The notes under the pieces are model-generated. The model searched no databases. It was not told the DNA's origin and saw only the letters and a program-made list of their open reading frames with translations. Below are positions 12,226 to 19,280 of a stretch of DNA of 22,125 bases, in pieces (positions within the stretch are counted from its first letter, which is position 1; each line of letters starts with the position of its first letter). Position numbers and translations under genes: made by a program. Origin of the DNA: an uncultured Bacilli bacterium (GTDB lineage Bacteria > Bacillota_I > Bacilli_A > RF39 > UBA660); the NCBI GenBank assembly GCA_947630195.1, contig CANRGQ010000017.1:1-22125 (forward strand). Direction: 5' to 3'.

Positions 12226-12526
12226 ATAGCATATACATATTTGTGGTATTAGTTTCAATATCATCTGCTGTTATGACATTACCATTGTTTTCTAACTTAC
12301 TAAGACGATAATCCATTCTATTTAATTGTCTTTCAATTTTAGCAAGTCTACTTTCTATATCGTTATTCATATTATCTGTGGTATAATTATTAGGTACGGG
12401 ATTTGGCCCTTGATAAAAGTAATTACTGGCCATTTGATATGGTCCAGGGGCGGGAGCACCATTAACGTTTGGGTTGTAGGATTGAAAGTTACTTTCGCCA
12501 AAGAAAGAGTTTCTTGTTTTTCGCAT
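12224..12526 (-). CDS. Small Asn/Pro-rich protein with C-terminal coiled coil, unknown function
   Basis: I do not recognise this 100-residue protein. ATG 12526 follows AGGAGG at good distance. The N-terminal half is rich in Asn, Pro, Gly and Tyr and low in complexity (G-A-P-A-P-G-P, Y-F-Y-Q-G-P-N-P-V-P-N-N-Y). A predicted coiled coil (about residues 57-82, I-E-S-R-L-A-K-I-E-R-Q-L-N-R-M-D-Y-R-L-S-K-L-E) follows. There is no signal peptide or membrane segment. This build, an Asn/Pro/Tyr-rich arm plus an oligomerising helix, is seen in some spore-coat proteins and other assembly proteins, but that is only a suggestion. Its -10 region reads CATATAAT, close to the sporulation sigma-E form. Confidence 0.75.
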   Translation of the reverse strand: MRKTRNSFFGESNFQSYNPNVNGAPAPGPYQMASNYFYQGPNPVPNNYTTDNMNNDIESRLAKIERQLNRMDYRLSKLENNGNVITADDIETNTTNMYML

Positions 12527-12543
12527 AAAATACCTCCTACAAC

Positions 12544-12572
12544 ATTATATGTTTTAGATTGGGAAGTGATAA
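12544..12572 (-). promoter_or_regulatory. Promoter of the minus-strand small coiled-coil gene
   Basis: On the minus strand TTATCA (12572-12567), a 17-nt spacer, then TATAAT (12549-12544), within CATATAAT. The promoter overlaps the start of trmB on the other strand, so the two divergent genes share about 47 bp and may interfere. Confidence 0.45.
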
Positions 12573-12573
12573 A

Positions 12574-13182
12574 ATGCGCATGCGTAATCCTAAATATATG
12601 AATGAAGTTATTGAAAGTTGTCCTTTTTTAATTAAAGATGAGATAAATTTTGAGAATGATTATCCTATTCATATTGAAATAGGGATGGGTAAGGGTAACT
12701 TTATTATTAATATGGCAAAAAAATACCCTCATATTAATTTTATTGGGATTGAAAAGTATTCTTCAGTAGCCAGTATTGCCATAAAGAAAATAATGGAATT
12801 AGAAGAAGGGTTACCTAATTTAAAAATAATTATTAGTGATATTAAAAATTTAGAAGAATTATTAAAAGAAAAAGTGGAAGTCATTTATCTTAATTTTTCA
12901 GACCCTTGGCCAAAGAAAAAACACGCTAAAAGAAGACTTACATCACCGGATTTTTTAAAGTTATATGATGAGTTTTTTAAGGGTGAAAATAAAATATTTA
13001 TGAAAACGGATAATGATGATTTATTTGCTTATAGCCTAGATTCCCTAAAAGAATATGGATATGAATTTAAGAAAATAAGTTATGATTTAGAAAATGAAGA
13101 TACCCAAAATGTTTTAACTGAGTATGAAGAAAAGTTTCGAAATCAAGGAATTAAGATAAAATATTTTGAAGCAATCAAGTAA
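12574..13182 (+). CDS. trmB: tRNA (guanine46-N7)-methyltransferase
   Basis: TrmB transfers a methyl group from S-adenosylmethionine to N7 of G46 in the variable loop of tRNAs. The 202-residue length is normal. ATG 12574 (M-R-M-R-N) is used, with GGAAGTG upstream; a TTG at 12559 is in frame but overlaps that site. The SAM-binding motif E-I-G-M-G-K-G is at about residues 35-41, G-I-E at 58-60 (acidic end of strand 2), and the TrmB-specific D-P-W-P-K-K-K-H-A-K-R-R at about 110-121. The TrmB-type T-D-N motif follows (K-T-D-N-D-D). It is cytoplasmic. The gene is divergent from the small coiled-coil gene and is followed by a separate promoter within its 3' end. Confidence 0.95.
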   Translation: MRMRNPKYMNEVIESCPFLIKDEINFENDYPIHIEIGMGKGNFIINMAKKYPHINFIGIEKYSSVASIAIKKIMELEEGLPNLKIIISDIKNLEELLKEKVEVIYLNFSDPWPKKKHAKRRLTSPDFLKLYDEFFKGENKIFMKTDNDDLFAYSLDSLKEYGYEFKKISYDLENEDTQNVLTEYEEKFRNQGIKIKYFEAIK

Positions 13183-13194
13183 ACGTGATATAAT
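13166..13194 (+). promoter_or_regulatory. Promoter of the lipoprotein operon
   Basis: TTGAAG (13166-13171), a 17-nt spacer and an extended TGATATAAT -10 (hexamer 13189-13194). The -35 lies inside the end of trmB. It probably drives the four genes from 13213 to 15503, which are spaced by 6 bp or less or overlap. Confidence 0.7.
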
Positions 13195-13212
13195 GGTTAT
13201 GGAGATATAATT

Positions 13213-13866
13213 ATGAAAGTCATGAAAATATTAATTTGTTTAATAGCTATTATATTTTTAAGTGGTTGCACCAATGTTAAAGAACTAACATATGATGATA
13301 TAATTAATACCTTGAGTATAGAGAATAATAATTATAACACTTTTAATAAAGGTTATAAATTCTATACACCCAAAGGTCTTAGAGTTGAGGAATTATGGTC
13401 AAATTCCGCCGTTATCGATAGTGAGAATGCTACTTATTATTTATATATAGATTTAATTAGTTATTATAATAAAAAGGATTTAAATTATACCAAGAAAGAT
13501 GATGCGATTTATAGTACAACGATAAATTATCAGAATAAAAAAGGTTATGTGGAGATTAAATTATGGGAAAATAATAAATATCTGATTGAAATTATGTATA
13601 ATTATGCTAAAATAGAAGTGATGGTAGATGAAGAATTAATTAATGAAGCATTGATTAATTCGGTAAATATATTAAAGAGTGTAGAGTATAACGATACCAT
13701 AATTGAAAATCTTCTTAAAGAAGATAGATTAAATTATACAGAAGAAGTATTTGATATGTTTGAGGATGCGGAAGATAATTCCAATATCTTAGACTATGAA
13801 GATGGTAATTATTATCCTAATGAAGATACCGAAGATAATAAAGATACAGATTATGTAGGAAGGTGA
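13213..13866 (+). CDS. Putative lipoprotein of unknown function
   Basis: A 217-residue protein with a lipoprotein signal: M-K-V-M-K, a hydrophobic core of about 12 residues, and lipobox L-S-G-C with the lipidated Cys at about residue 19. It should be anchored to the outer face of the membrane. The body (about residues 30-160) is predicted alpha/beta, rich in Tyr and Asn. The last 45 residues are very acidic and Asn-rich (E-D-A-E-D-N-S, N-E-D-T-E-D-N-K-D-T-D), probably disordered. GGAG precedes ATG 13213. It is the first gene of a run with the acidic protein, DUF948-like and YtxH-like genes. No family is recognised beyond the signal. Confidence 0.85.
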   Translation: MKVMKILICLIAIIFLSGCTNVKELTYDDIINTLSIENNNYNTFNKGYKFYTPKGLRVEELWSNSAVIDSENATYYLYIDLISYYNKKDLNYTKKDDAIYSTTINYQNKKGYVEIKLWENNKYLIEIMYNYAKIEVMVDEELINEALINSVNILKSVEYNDTIIENLLKEDRLNYTEEVFDMFEDAEDNSNILDYEDGNYYPNEDTEDNKDTDYVGR

Positions 13867-13871
13867 CCTAA

Positions 13872-14771
13872 ATGAGTTTATTTAAAAAATTAAAAGATGT
13901 TTTATTTGAAGAAGAGGAATACACAGAACCAATAAAAATAAGAGAAGAGAAAAAAGAGGAACCAATGGTTAGAACTCCTAAAGTGGAAGAAGAAGTAAGA
14001 CAACCCGAAAGTTTTCGTTTTAGTGAAACAAATACGTTAAAAGAAAATGAAATAAAGGTTCCTGAGGTTAAGAAAGAAAGAGTAGAAAGTGAAAGAGAAT
14101 TATTCAAGAAAGAAAACTCTTTTGAATTTCCTTCCTTTGATGAAGAAGAATTTCAAAGTAATGTAGAAAAACCAAAAAGTACCAATGTATTAGAGTATGA
14201 ACGAAAAAGGATTGTGGAAACTAAAAATGAAAGAAGCCGTTATGAGAGAGTGGAAAAAGAAGTAACGGAAAAGAAGAAATTTAAACCTTCCCCAATTATA
14301 AGTCCCGTTTATGGTATCTTAAATCAAGATTATAAAGCTGAAGATATTACATTTAAAAATGGTAAAAATAAAATTAGTTTTGAGGAAGTAAGAAAAAAGG
14401 CCTTTGAGCCAGTTCCAGAAGTTAAGGAAGAAGAAAAATTAGAAGAAGTACCAAAGATTAGTGATATAATTTCCGAACCAGTTGTAACCTTTTTTGATGA
14501 AAAGGATAATATAACAGTAGAGGATGAAAAGAGCGAAAAAGAATATAAAACCATTAATGATTTATTAGAGAGTGCTAGTGATGAGATACCTTTAGAAGAT
14601 ACTTTAGAAATTCCCAAGACAAATAACTTAGATGTTATTGAAGAGGAATTAGAAAAGATTGAAGAAGAAAAGGTAAATGATAAAAGTTTAGAAGATACAA
14701 TGGATACAACTAAAGATAATGAATTATTTGAACTAATAGATTCAATGTATGATGAAAGAGAGGAGGGGTAA
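13872..14771 (+). CDS. Glu/Lys-rich, largely disordered protein with one conserved central motif
   Basis: A 299-residue soluble protein of unknown function, starting at ATG 13872 after AAGGTG. Most of it is low in complexity, dominated by Glu and Lys (E-E-E-E-Y at the start, then repeated V-E-E-E/K-E-E patterns), and likely disordered or helical. The exception is a central motif of neutral residues, F-K-P-S-P-I-I-S-P-V-Y-G-I-L-N-Q-D-Y (about residues 137-154), which stands out as the likely conserved binding element. The N terminus M-S-L-F-K-K-L-K-D-V-L-F is amphipathic and could touch the membrane. It lies between a lipoprotein gene and a DUF948-like gene, suggesting an adaptor at the inner face of the envelope. 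No function can be assigned. Confidence 0.8.
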   Translation: MSLFKKLKDVLFEEEEYTEPIKIREEKKEEPMVRTPKVEEEVRQPESFRFSETNTLKENEIKVPEVKKERVESERELFKKENSFEFPSFDEEEFQSNVEKPKSTNVLEYERKRIVETKNERSRYERVEKEVTEKKKFKPSPIISPVYGILNQDYKAEDITFKNGKNKISFEEVRKKAFEPVPEVKEEEKLEEVPKISDIISEPVVTFFDEKDNITVEDEKSEKEYKTINDLLESASDEIPLEDTLEIPKTNNLDVIEEELEKIEEEKVNDKSLEDTMDTTKDNELFELIDSMYDEREEG

Positions 14772-14776
14772 TTTAA

Positions 14777-15073
14777 ATGGAATTTTTAGGTAGTTTCTTA
14801 CCACTTGTGATTTATATTTTACTCATAATATTAATAATAGTAGGAATAGTTTTAGGAATAAAAATTATAATTACAATAGATAAAGTAGAAAAAGCAGTAG
14901 ATGTTGTTAATGATAAAATTAATAAAGTATCACCAGTCTTTGATACTTTAGGAACTATTTCCAATAAGATGAGTGATATAATTTCTGTTGTAATTAATTC
15001 CATCGAAAATTTAATGATGAGACTGTTTATGAAAAATAAAGATAGAGAAATGGAGAGTGAAGAAGATGAGTAA
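14777..15073 (+). CDS. DUF948-like small membrane protein
   Basis: A 98-residue protein starting at ATG 14777, with GAGGAGGGG upstream. One strong membrane helix (about residues 8-33) is followed by a helical region with the pattern V-E-K-A-V-D-V-V-N-D-K-I-N-K-V-S-P-V-F-D-T-L-G-T-I, as in DUF948 proteins of low-GC Gram-positives. The last residues are acidic. DUF948 genes commonly sit directly upstream of YtxH-like genes in Bacilli, as here, and are linked with general stress or cell-envelope functions, though the exact role is unknown. Its 3' end overlaps the YtxH-like gene by 8 bp, so the two are translationally coupled. Confidence 0.8.
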   Translation: MEFLGSFLPLVIYILLIILIIVGIVLGIKIIITIDKVEKAVDVVNDKINKVSPVFDTLGTISNKMSDIISVVINSIENLMMRLFMKNKDREMESEEDE

Positions 15074-15503
15074 GAAGGGAAAATTTTTATTAGGAGCAGG
15101 TGTTGGATTAGGACTAGGATTTTTACTAGCCCCTAAAAGTGGAAAGGAAACAAGAGAAGAATTATCTAAATCAATTAATAATTTAATTGAAAAAGCTAAA
15201 GGTATTGATGTCGAAGAAGTTAAAAATGCTATTATTGTTAAAACTAAAGAATTAGAAAATACTATTAAAGATTTAGATAAAGAAACTGCTAAACAAATGA
15301 TAGTGGATAAATCTCAAGAAGTTAAAATAAAAGCGCAAGAACTTGTTGATTTAGCTATTGAAAAAGGAACACCAGTTGTGGAAAAGACAGCGAAAGAAGT
15401 TAAGAAAAATACGGCTAAAATGTTAAAGAAAGCCGCAGAAAAGTTAGAAGAAAAAGAAGAAACTCCCAAAAAGAAAAATACAACTTCTAAAAAAGAAAAA
15501 TAA
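15066..15503 (+). CDS. YtxH-like protein
   Basis: A 145-residue protein with the YtxH signature: a short basic start M-S-K-K-G-K, a Gly-rich hydrophobic segment G-A-G-V-G-L-G-L-G-F-L-L-A-P-K-S-G (about residues 10-26), then K-E-T-R-E-E-L. A long Lys/Glu/Ala helical tail (about 27-145) follows, ending in a basic K-K-K-N-T-T-S-K-K-E-K. Members are membrane-associated and often stress-induced in Bacilli; the molecular role is unknown. ATG 15066 is preferred to the GTG at 15057 because the family begins next to the Gly-rich segment. It follows the DUF948-like partner and is ended by the terminator at 15512. Confidence 0.82.
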   Translation: MSKKGKFLLGAGVGLGLGFLLAPKSGKETREELSKSINNLIEKAKGIDVEEVKNAIIVKTKELENTIKDLDKETAKQMIVDKSQEVKIKAQELVDLAIEKGTPVVEKTAKEVKKNTAKMLKKAAEKLEEKEETPKKKNTTSKKEK

Positions 15504-15511
15504 ATCTAAAG

Positions 15512-15541
15512 TGTTGAAGGTATAAACTTCAACATTTTTTT
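15512..15541 (+). terminator. Intrinsic terminator after the YtxH-like gene
   Basis: TGTTGAAG (15512-15519) pairs with CTTCAACA (15527-15534) across a 7-nt loop, followed by seven Ts. It ends the operon begun at 13213. Confidence 0.92.
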
Positions 15542-15559
15542 ATGGAATAAACATATAAT
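15531..15559 (+). promoter_or_regulatory. Promoter of the dacB-spmA-spmB genes, with a sporulation sigma-E-like form
   Basis: CATATAAT (15552-15559) fits both a sigma-A -10 (TATAAT) and the sigma-E -10 consensus CATACAAT with one change. AACATTTT at 15531-15538, 13 nt upstream, resembles the sigma-E -35 (GTCATATT). No sigma-A -35 is evident. In B. subtilis the dacB-spmA-spmB operon is sigma-E dependent, which makes this reading attractive but unproven. Confidence 0.45.
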
Positions 15560-15577
15560 TTTTTATAGGTGGGCTTT

Positions 15578-16645
15578 ATGAAAAAAATTATATTCATATT
15601 GTTTTTATTATTTCCTTTGAAAGTATTTGCCATTAGTGCTGCCTCTTCTATTGCCATGGATTTAGATACGGGAAGAGTATTATATGGATATAATATTGAT
15701 GATAAAAAATTAATAGCCAGTACGACGAAAATAATGACGGCGATTATTGCGATTGAAAAAGGTAATTTAGATGAAGAGATAATTGCATCCGATATTGTTT
15801 ATAAAGCCTTTGGAAGTGCTATTTATATTGAAAAAGGCGAAAAAATAACTTTAAGAGATTTATTATATGGCTTAATGCTTCGAAGTGGTAATGATGCGGC
15901 TTTAGTAATTGCCGAATATATTTCGGGTAGTGTGGAGGAATTTGCTTATTTAATGAATGATTATGCCGCTAATTTAGAAATGACTAATAGTAAGTTTTAT
16001 AATCCGCATGGTTTAGAAGAAGCAAATGGGGATGCCAATACCTCAACAGCTCTAGATATGGCGAAACTTACCAAATATGCGATGCAAAATCCGACCTTTA
16101 GAGAAATATTTAAAACGAAAGAAAAGACGGTTAAAACTAATTATAAGACTTATGTGTGGCATAATAAAAATAAATTATTAAAGTATGATTATATAACCGG
16201 AGGTAAAACAGGTTTTACGAAACTAGCTAGAAGAACTTTAGTATCAACAGGTAGTAAAAATAATATGAACATTGTTGTGGTAACTTTAAATGATCCAAAT
16301 GATTTTCAAGATCATGAAGAGTTATATAATAGTATTTTTAAAACTTATAAAAGTTATCAGTTAATAAATAAAAAGAAATTTAAAATAAAAGGGGAGACTT
16401 ATTATAATAAAGATAGATTGTATGTTAAAAATGATTTCTCTATGACTTTAAAGAAAGATGAATTAAAGAATGTTACTTTAGATATTAATTTAATGAAATT
16501 AAAAGATTATCAAAGCGATGATATAGTGGGTTATGTTTTAGTTAAATTAGATGATAATATTTATCATAAAGAACCAATATATGTGGAAGTATTAAAGGAA
16601 GAAAAGTTAACTTTATGGCAAAAATTTAAAAGGTGGTTATTCTAA
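15578..16645 (+). CDS. dacB: D-alanyl-D-alanine carboxypeptidase (sporulation DacB/DacF type)
   Basis: Penicillin-binding protein of the S11 peptidase family that removes the terminal D-Ala from peptidoglycan stem peptides outside the membrane. A signal peptide (about residues 1-18) is present; S48-T-T-K51 holds the catalytic Ser and Lys, S103-G-N105 the second motif and K210-T-G212 the third. A PBP5-like C-terminal beta domain follows (about 260-335), and an amphipathic end L-W-Q-K-F-K-R-W-L-F serves as a membrane anchor. The 355-residue length is typical. ATG 15578 (M-K-K-I-I-F) follows AGGTGGG. Its place directly before spmA-spmB-rluB is the same as for dacB in Bacillus subtilis, where it lowers cross-linking of the spore cortex. 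The name rests on synteny; dacF is an alternative. Confidence 0.9.
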   Translation: MKKIIFILFLLFPLKVFAISAASSIAMDLDTGRVLYGYNIDDKKLIASTTKIMTAIIAIEKGNLDEEIIASDIVYKAFGSAIYIEKGEKITLRDLLYGLMLRSGNDAALVIAEYISGSVEEFAYLMNDYAANLEMTNSKFYNPHGLEEANGDANTSTALDMAKLTKYAMQNPTFREIFKTKEKTVKTNYKTYVWHNKNKLLKYDYITGGKTGFTKLARRTLVSTGSKNNMNIVVVTLNDPNDFQDHEELYNSIFKTYKSYQLINKKKFKIKGETYYNKDRLYVKNDFSMTLKKDELKNVTLDINLMKLKDYQSDDIVGYVLVKLDDNIYHKEPIYVEVLKEEKLTLWQKFKRWLF

Positions 16646-17232
16646 TGGTGGGGTATATTTGGGCCTTTTTAATTGGTATTGGCATTATTTATTCTTTTTT
16701 TAGTGGGAATATTGGGGTAGTTAATGAAAGTATTTTAGCCGGAGTAAATGAGGCTTTAGATTTAATTTTAAACTTATTACCGGTTATTGTTCTTTGGACA
16801 GGTATTTTAAAAATAGCGGAAGTTAGTGGTCTTTTAGATAAATTTGCCCGTCTTTTAAGACCTTTTTTAAAAAGATTATTTCCAAGTGTTCCCGAGGATA
16901 ATAAAGCTTTAGGTTATATATCTTCTAATATTGCAGCGAATATGTTAGGACTGGGAAGTGCCGCAACTCCAGCAGGATTAAAAGCCATGAATGAACTCCA
17001 AAAGATAAATCCGAAAAAAGATACCGCCACCCCAGCGATGATTACCTTTCTAATATTAAATACGGCGGGAGTTACTTTAATTCCGACAACTATTCTGGCT
17101 TTAAGAGTGGCTTATAATTCTCAAAATCCGGGCGAAATTATAATGCCGGCGATTATTGCCACGACTATTTCTTCCATTGCCGGTTTAACCTTAGATTATT
17201 TTATTAGAAAGAGGCAAGATAAATGGCATTAA
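16645..17232 (+). CDS. spmA: Spore maturation protein A
   Basis: A polytopic membrane protein of 195 residues of the nucleoside-recognition (Gate) domain family. Its ATG overlaps the dacB stop (TAATG), with AAAGGTGG upstream. Features typical of SpmA are visible: W-A-F-L-I-G-I-G-I-I-Y at the N terminus, the segment L-L-P-V-I-V-L-W-T-G-I-L-K-I-A-E, and the conserved N-I-A-A-N-M-L-G-L-G-S-A-A-T-P-A-G-L-K-A motif (about residues 93-112). With SpmB it is needed for full spore core dehydration and heat resistance in B. subtilis and Clostridium; the transported compound is unknown. It overlaps spmB by 10 bp. Confidence 0.95.
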   Translation: MVGYIWAFLIGIGIIYSFFSGNIGVVNESILAGVNEALDLILNLLPVIVLWTGILKIAEVSGLLDKFARLLRPFLKRLFPSVPEDNKALGYISSNIAANMLGLGSAATPAGLKAMNELQKINPKKDTATPAMITFLILNTAGVTLIPTTILALRVAYNSQNPGEIIMPAIIATTISSIAGLTLDYFIRKRQDKWH

Positions 17233-17741
17233 TATCGAAAATTATTTTACCTATATTTGTGGTAGTAATTATCTTTTACGGGGTTAAGAAAAAAATTAAT
17301 GTTTATGATACTTTTTTAGAAGGGGCTAAAGAAGGTTTAGTGACCACATTTAATATTTTTCCGGCCGTTATTGCCATGATTTTTGCTATTAATATTTTTT
17401 TAGATAGTAATGTTTTAGGTTTTGTTTTAAAAATAATTGAACCCATTCTAGGTGGTGTTACTATTCCTTTAGAAATAGTGCCAATGGCTCTTTTAAGACC
17501 TGTATCAGGTACGGCATCTTTAGCCATTATGAATGATATTTTTAAAAATTTTGGACCGGATTCTTTTATCGGAAGACTTGCCTCCGTTTTACAAGGATGT
17601 ACGGATACGACCATTTATGTCATTGCTCTTTATTTTGGGACAGTTAAAATTACTAAAATTAAACATGCTTTATGGGGTGGTTTATTTGCGGATTTAATGG
17701 GGATAATCGCGGCGATTATTTTAACTAATCTTTTCTTTTAG
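17223..17741 (+). CDS. spmB: Spore maturation protein B
   Basis: A 172-residue polytopic membrane protein, the partner of SpmA and also of the Gate-domain family. It starts at ATG 17223 inside the end of spmA, so the two are coupled. SpmB motifs: F-L-E-G-A-K-E-G near residue 35, F-P-A-V-I-A-M-I-F-A, L-L-R-P-V-S-G-T-A-S-L-A (about 91-102), and the C-terminal Q-G-C-T-D-T-T-I-Y-V-I-A-L-Y-F-G (about 124-139). Length matches the family. It presumably acts with SpmA during spore core dehydration. The presence of both genes, intact, argues that the organism sporulates or did so recently. Confidence 0.95.
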   Translation: MALISKIILPIFVVVIIFYGVKKKINVYDTFLEGAKEGLVTTFNIFPAVIAMIFAINIFLDSNVLGFVLKIIEPILGGVTIPLEIVPMALLRPVSGTASLAIMNDIFKNFGPDSFIGRLASVLQGCTDTTIYVIALYFGTVKITKIKHALWGGLFADLMGIIAAIILTNLFF

Positions 17742-17750
17742 AAAGTATTT

Positions 17751-17759
17751 TGGTATAAT
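17751..17759 (+). promoter_or_regulatory. Extended -10 promoter of the pseudouridine synthase gene
   Basis: TGGTATAAT (17751-17759) is an extended -10 element; the -35 (around 17731) is weak. It lies just after the spmB stop and before GGTGGTGG and ATG 17775, so the pseudouridine synthase can be made without the sporulation genes. Confidence 0.6.
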
Positions 17760-17774
17760 TTTGGTGGTGGTTTT

Positions 17775-18488
17775 ATGGAAAGATTACAAAAGGCCATTGC
17801 GGATGCTGGTTATACTTCGAGAAGAAAAGCCGAAGAACTTATAAAAGAAGGTAAAGTAATAGTTAATGGTGAAGTTATCGATACTTTAGGTTATAAAGTA
17901 GATAGTAATGATGTTATTGAAGTTGAAGGACATACTTTAAATAAAAGAGTAATTAAAGAATATTATATGTTAAATAAACCTAGAGAAGTTATTTGTAGTG
18001 TTCATGATGAAGCGGGGAGAAAATGCGTTATCGATTTAATTGATACTAGTGCAAGAATTTATCCGGTAGGTAGACTTGACTATGATACTACGGGTTTAAT
18101 TATTTTAACTAATGATGGCACTTTAGCTAATATTTTAATGCATCCTCGGCATCAGATTAAAAAAACTTATATTGCGAAAATAAATGGTATTTTAAAAGAA
18201 GAAGATTTTAAAAATTTAAGAAAAGGTATTCTTGTTGATAATAGAAGAGTTTCTATTGATAATTTTAAAGTTAGAAAACAAGACAAAGAAAAAACGACTT
18301 CTTTAGTAGAAGTAACAATTCATGAAGGAAGAAACCATATTGTAAGAAGACTATTTGAAAATATGGGTTATGATGTTTTAAAATTAAATAGGTCTAAATA
18401 TGGTTGTCTAGAACTAGGAGATTTAAAAAGTGGAGAATATCGTTCATTATCTGAAAGTGAAGTAAAAAAGTTATATGACTATAGATGA
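17775..18488 (+). CDS. rluB: Ribosomal large subunit pseudouridine synthase, RsuA/RluB family
   Basis: Converts a uridine of rRNA to pseudouridine. The N-terminal S4 RNA-binding domain (about residues 1-58) starts M-E-R-L-Q-K-A-I-A-D-A-G-Y-T-S-R-R-K-A-E. The catalytic domain follows, with G-R-L-D-Y-D-T-T-G-L-I-I (residues 99-110) carrying the catalytic Asp102. The C-terminal E-G-R-N-H-I-V-R-R-L-F motif is typical of this family. The 237-residue length is normal. It follows spmB as ypuL/rluB does in B. subtilis (helix 89 region of 23S rRNA), which supports RluB over RsuA. The next gene overlaps its 3' end by 14 bp. Confidence 0.92.
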   Translation: MERLQKAIADAGYTSRRKAEELIKEGKVIVNGEVIDTLGYKVDSNDVIEVEGHTLNKRVIKEYYMLNKPREVICSVHDEAGRKCVIDLIDTSARIYPVGRLDYDTTGLIILTNDGTLANILMHPRHQIKKTYIAKINGILKEEDFKNLRKGILVDNRRVSIDNFKVRKQDKEKTTSLVEVTIHEGRNHIVRRLFENMGYDVLKLNRSKYGCLELGDLKSGEYRSLSESEVKKLYDYR

Positions 18489-18834
18489 TTATTTAACTAA
18501 ATTATCGAAATCTAAATTTCGGTCTTCTTTTCATTTAAAAGAAAAAGATAAATTATATATAGAAGAAAAAGGAATGGACACGATAAAAAGTCATGCGTAT
18601 GATTTTATTAATAAAAGACTAGCTCCCAAAGATATTTTAAATGATGGGAAACAAACTCCCATGAGAGGGCACCCCGTTTTTATTGCGGAGCATGCAACTG
18701 CTACTTGTTGCCGGAAATGTTTAGAAAAATGGTATCATATACCCTCTAATAGAAGTCTTACTAATAAAGAAATAGACTTTATTGTAAGTATAATTATGGC
18801 TTGGATAAATAAGGAAATAAAAAAACTCCCATAG
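18475..18834 (+). CDS. DUF4186 family protein
   Basis: A 119-residue cytoplasmic protein starting at ATG 18475 inside the end of the pseudouridine synthase gene. DUF4186 features are visible: R-S-S-F-H-L near the start, I-N-K-R-L-A-P, and the conserved central block K-Q-T-P-M-R-G-H-P-V-F-I-A-E-H-A-T-A-T-C-C-R-K-C-L-E-K-W-Y, whose C-C-x-x-C Cys and H residues could bind a metal. The family has no known function. Translation is coupled to the upstream gene; the stop codon lies inside the bidirectional terminator at 18821. Confidence 0.85.
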   Translation: MTIDDYLTKLSKSKFRSSFHLKEKDKLYIEEKGMDTIKSHAYDFINKRLAPKDILNDGKQTPMRGHPVFIAEHATATCCRKCLEKWYHIPSNRSLTNKEIDFIVSIIMAWINKEIKKLP

Positions 18835-18842
18835 GAGTTTTT
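18821..18842. terminator. Bidirectional terminator between convergent genes
   Basis: AAAAACTCC (18821-18829), CATA loop and GGAGTTTTT (18834-18842) form a perfect stem with T-runs on both strands. It serves the DUF4186 gene and the minus-strand ferredoxin gene, and overlaps the stop codons of both. Confidence 0.9.
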
Positions 18843-19146
18843 AAGCAGCGCTTTCAGATGGATTGAAATCACTATCAATTTCTAAATCATCTTCCTCATT
18901 GTGATGACAACATTCTTTTTTGTCGCATCCCGCACAAGCATCTTCTTCGTCTTCGGCACCTTCGGCATAATTAATAGCATTAGTAGGGCAAGAAGACATC
19001 GCAATTTTTACATTTTCGGTATCAATGTTATCTTGGCTGATTACTTCTGAAAATCCATCATCGCCAAAATCGAAATGTTCTGGGTCCGTTGCCACACAAA
19101 CACCACAGCCAATACAAGCTTCTTTATTAACATATAACTTTTTCAT
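18841..19146 (-). CDS. Ferredoxin with one [4Fe-4S] cluster and a Cys/His-rich acidic tail
   Basis: A 101-residue electron carrier. ATG 19146 follows AAAGGAGG; a longer start would cross the promoter. Residues 1-60 form a Bacillus-type single-cluster ferredoxin: C11-x-x-C14-x-x-C17 and C53-P, with the acidic D-P-E-H-F-D-F between. The remaining 40 residues are unusual: very acidic, with C71-x-x-C74, then C79-C80-H81-H82 (E-D-A-C-A-G-C-D-K-K-E-C-C-H-H). Such a tail could bind another metal, for example zinc or a second cluster, or be a redox tether. It is transcribed alone, with its own promoter and a shared terminator. Confidence 0.92.
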   Translation of the reverse strand: MKKLYVNKEACIGCGVCVATDPEHFDFGDDGFSEVISQDNIDTENVKIAMSSCPTNAINYAEGAEDEEDACAGCDKKECCHHNEEDDLEIDSDFNPSESAA

Positions 19147-19162
19147 TTGTTCCTCCTTTTTA

Positions 19163-19191
19163 ATTATATTAGAAAAAGAGGGTAAAAGCAA
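19163..19191 (-). promoter_or_regulatory. Promoter of the ferredoxin gene
   Basis: On the minus strand TTGCTT (19191-19186), a 17-nt spacer and TATAAT (19168-19163). The leader is very short, since GGAGG follows within 10 nt of the -10 box. Confidence 0.7.
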
Positions 19192-19251
19192 TAAACAAAT
19201 ACTTATTTTGTCAACTTAAAATAAGAAAATATTTAAAAATAAAAATATCTG

Positions 19252-19260
19252 TGTTATGAT
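19252..19260 (+). promoter_or_regulatory. Extended -10 promoter of the acidic tail-anchored protein
   Basis: TGTTATGAT (19252-19260) is an extended -10 with one change from consensus. No good -35 is seen. GAGGTG and ATG 19281 follow within 20 bp. Confidence 0.45.
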
Positions 19261-19280
19261 TATGCTATGAGGTGTTTACT

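Noticed and set aside
12224..12601. A plus-strand gene overlapping the small coiled-coil gene
   Set aside because: It is antisense to a frame with a good ribosome site and promoter, and its translation has no recognisable features.
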